This document shows positions 12,673-12,680 of a stretch of DNA of 12,680 nt, in pieces; within the stretch, counting starts at the first letter, position 1, and every line of letters starts with the position of its first letter. The stretch is from Actinomycetes bacterium (lineage in GTDB: Bacteria > Actinomycetota > Actinomycetes > Propionibacteriales > Propionibacteriaceae). The notes beneath the pieces were generated by a model. The model saw only the letters and a list, made by a program, of their open reading frames with translations, made no database searches and was not told the origin of the DNA. Made by a program: the position numbers and the translations under genes. The stretch is from contig JAEXCA010000175.1 in the NCBI GenBank assembly GCA_023393755.1, forward strand, positions 1 to 12,680, written 5' to 3'.

Positions 12673-12680
12673 CTAAACCC

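Overview
The window looks like chromosomal DNA from a high-GC Gram-positive actinomycete, most plausibly Propionibacteriaceae or a near relative. The support is very high GC with strong third-position bias, an actinobacterial-style cobalamin riboswitch, and a cbiE-cbiG-cbiH triple fusion like the one I recall from Propionibacterium freudenreichii. The taxonomic placement is inference and no search was run.

Layout. Positions 1-782 hold the C-terminal part of a proline-rich, probably secreted protein. Positions 797-2469 (minus strand) hold cobD/cbiB followed by cobK. A divergent spacer at 2470-2668 carries a cobalamin riboswitch facing right. Positions 2669-9581 (plus strand) form one tightly packed operon: cobI, cobM, a cbiEGH fusion, a cbiX-precorrin-2 dehydrogenase fusion, cobH and cobF. 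All five junctions in this operon, and the cobD/cobK junction, are 4-bp ATGA/GTGA overlaps. Positions 9599-11141 hold a hipBA-type toxin-antitoxin module with palindromic operators. Positions 11142-11463 hold relic DNA that includes a second copy of the cobF 3' end. Positions 11464-11808 (minus) encode a VOC/glyoxalase-like protein. Positions 11809-12222 are a structured spacer, and 12223-12672 encode a type IV prepilin-like protein.

How the genes work together. The two cobalamin arms flank the riboswitch. The right arm makes precorrin-2-derived intermediates, inserts cobalt (CbiX), and carries out the C20, C11, C17, C5 and C1 methylations, ring contraction, lactone opening and the C11-to-C12 methyl shift. 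The left arm supplies the precorrin-6A reductase and the aminopropanol-attaching synthase. CobF, usually an aerobic-route enzyme, sits with CbiG and CbiX, which are anaerobic-route markers. No cbiD, cbiT, cobA, cbiA or cbiP is in the window.

The most unusual features are: (i) four small palindromic or tandem repeat insertions that keep the reading frame inside cobM and cbiEGH, all at protein ends or domain linkers, resembling protein-coding REP elements; (ii) the hipBA module bracketed by direct repeats made of the cobF 3' end, suggesting mobilisation into this site; and (iii) an upstream region of the prepilin gene with three tandem 43-45 bp hairpin units, followed by a leader with mutually exclusive pairings and a possible ribosome-binding-site block.
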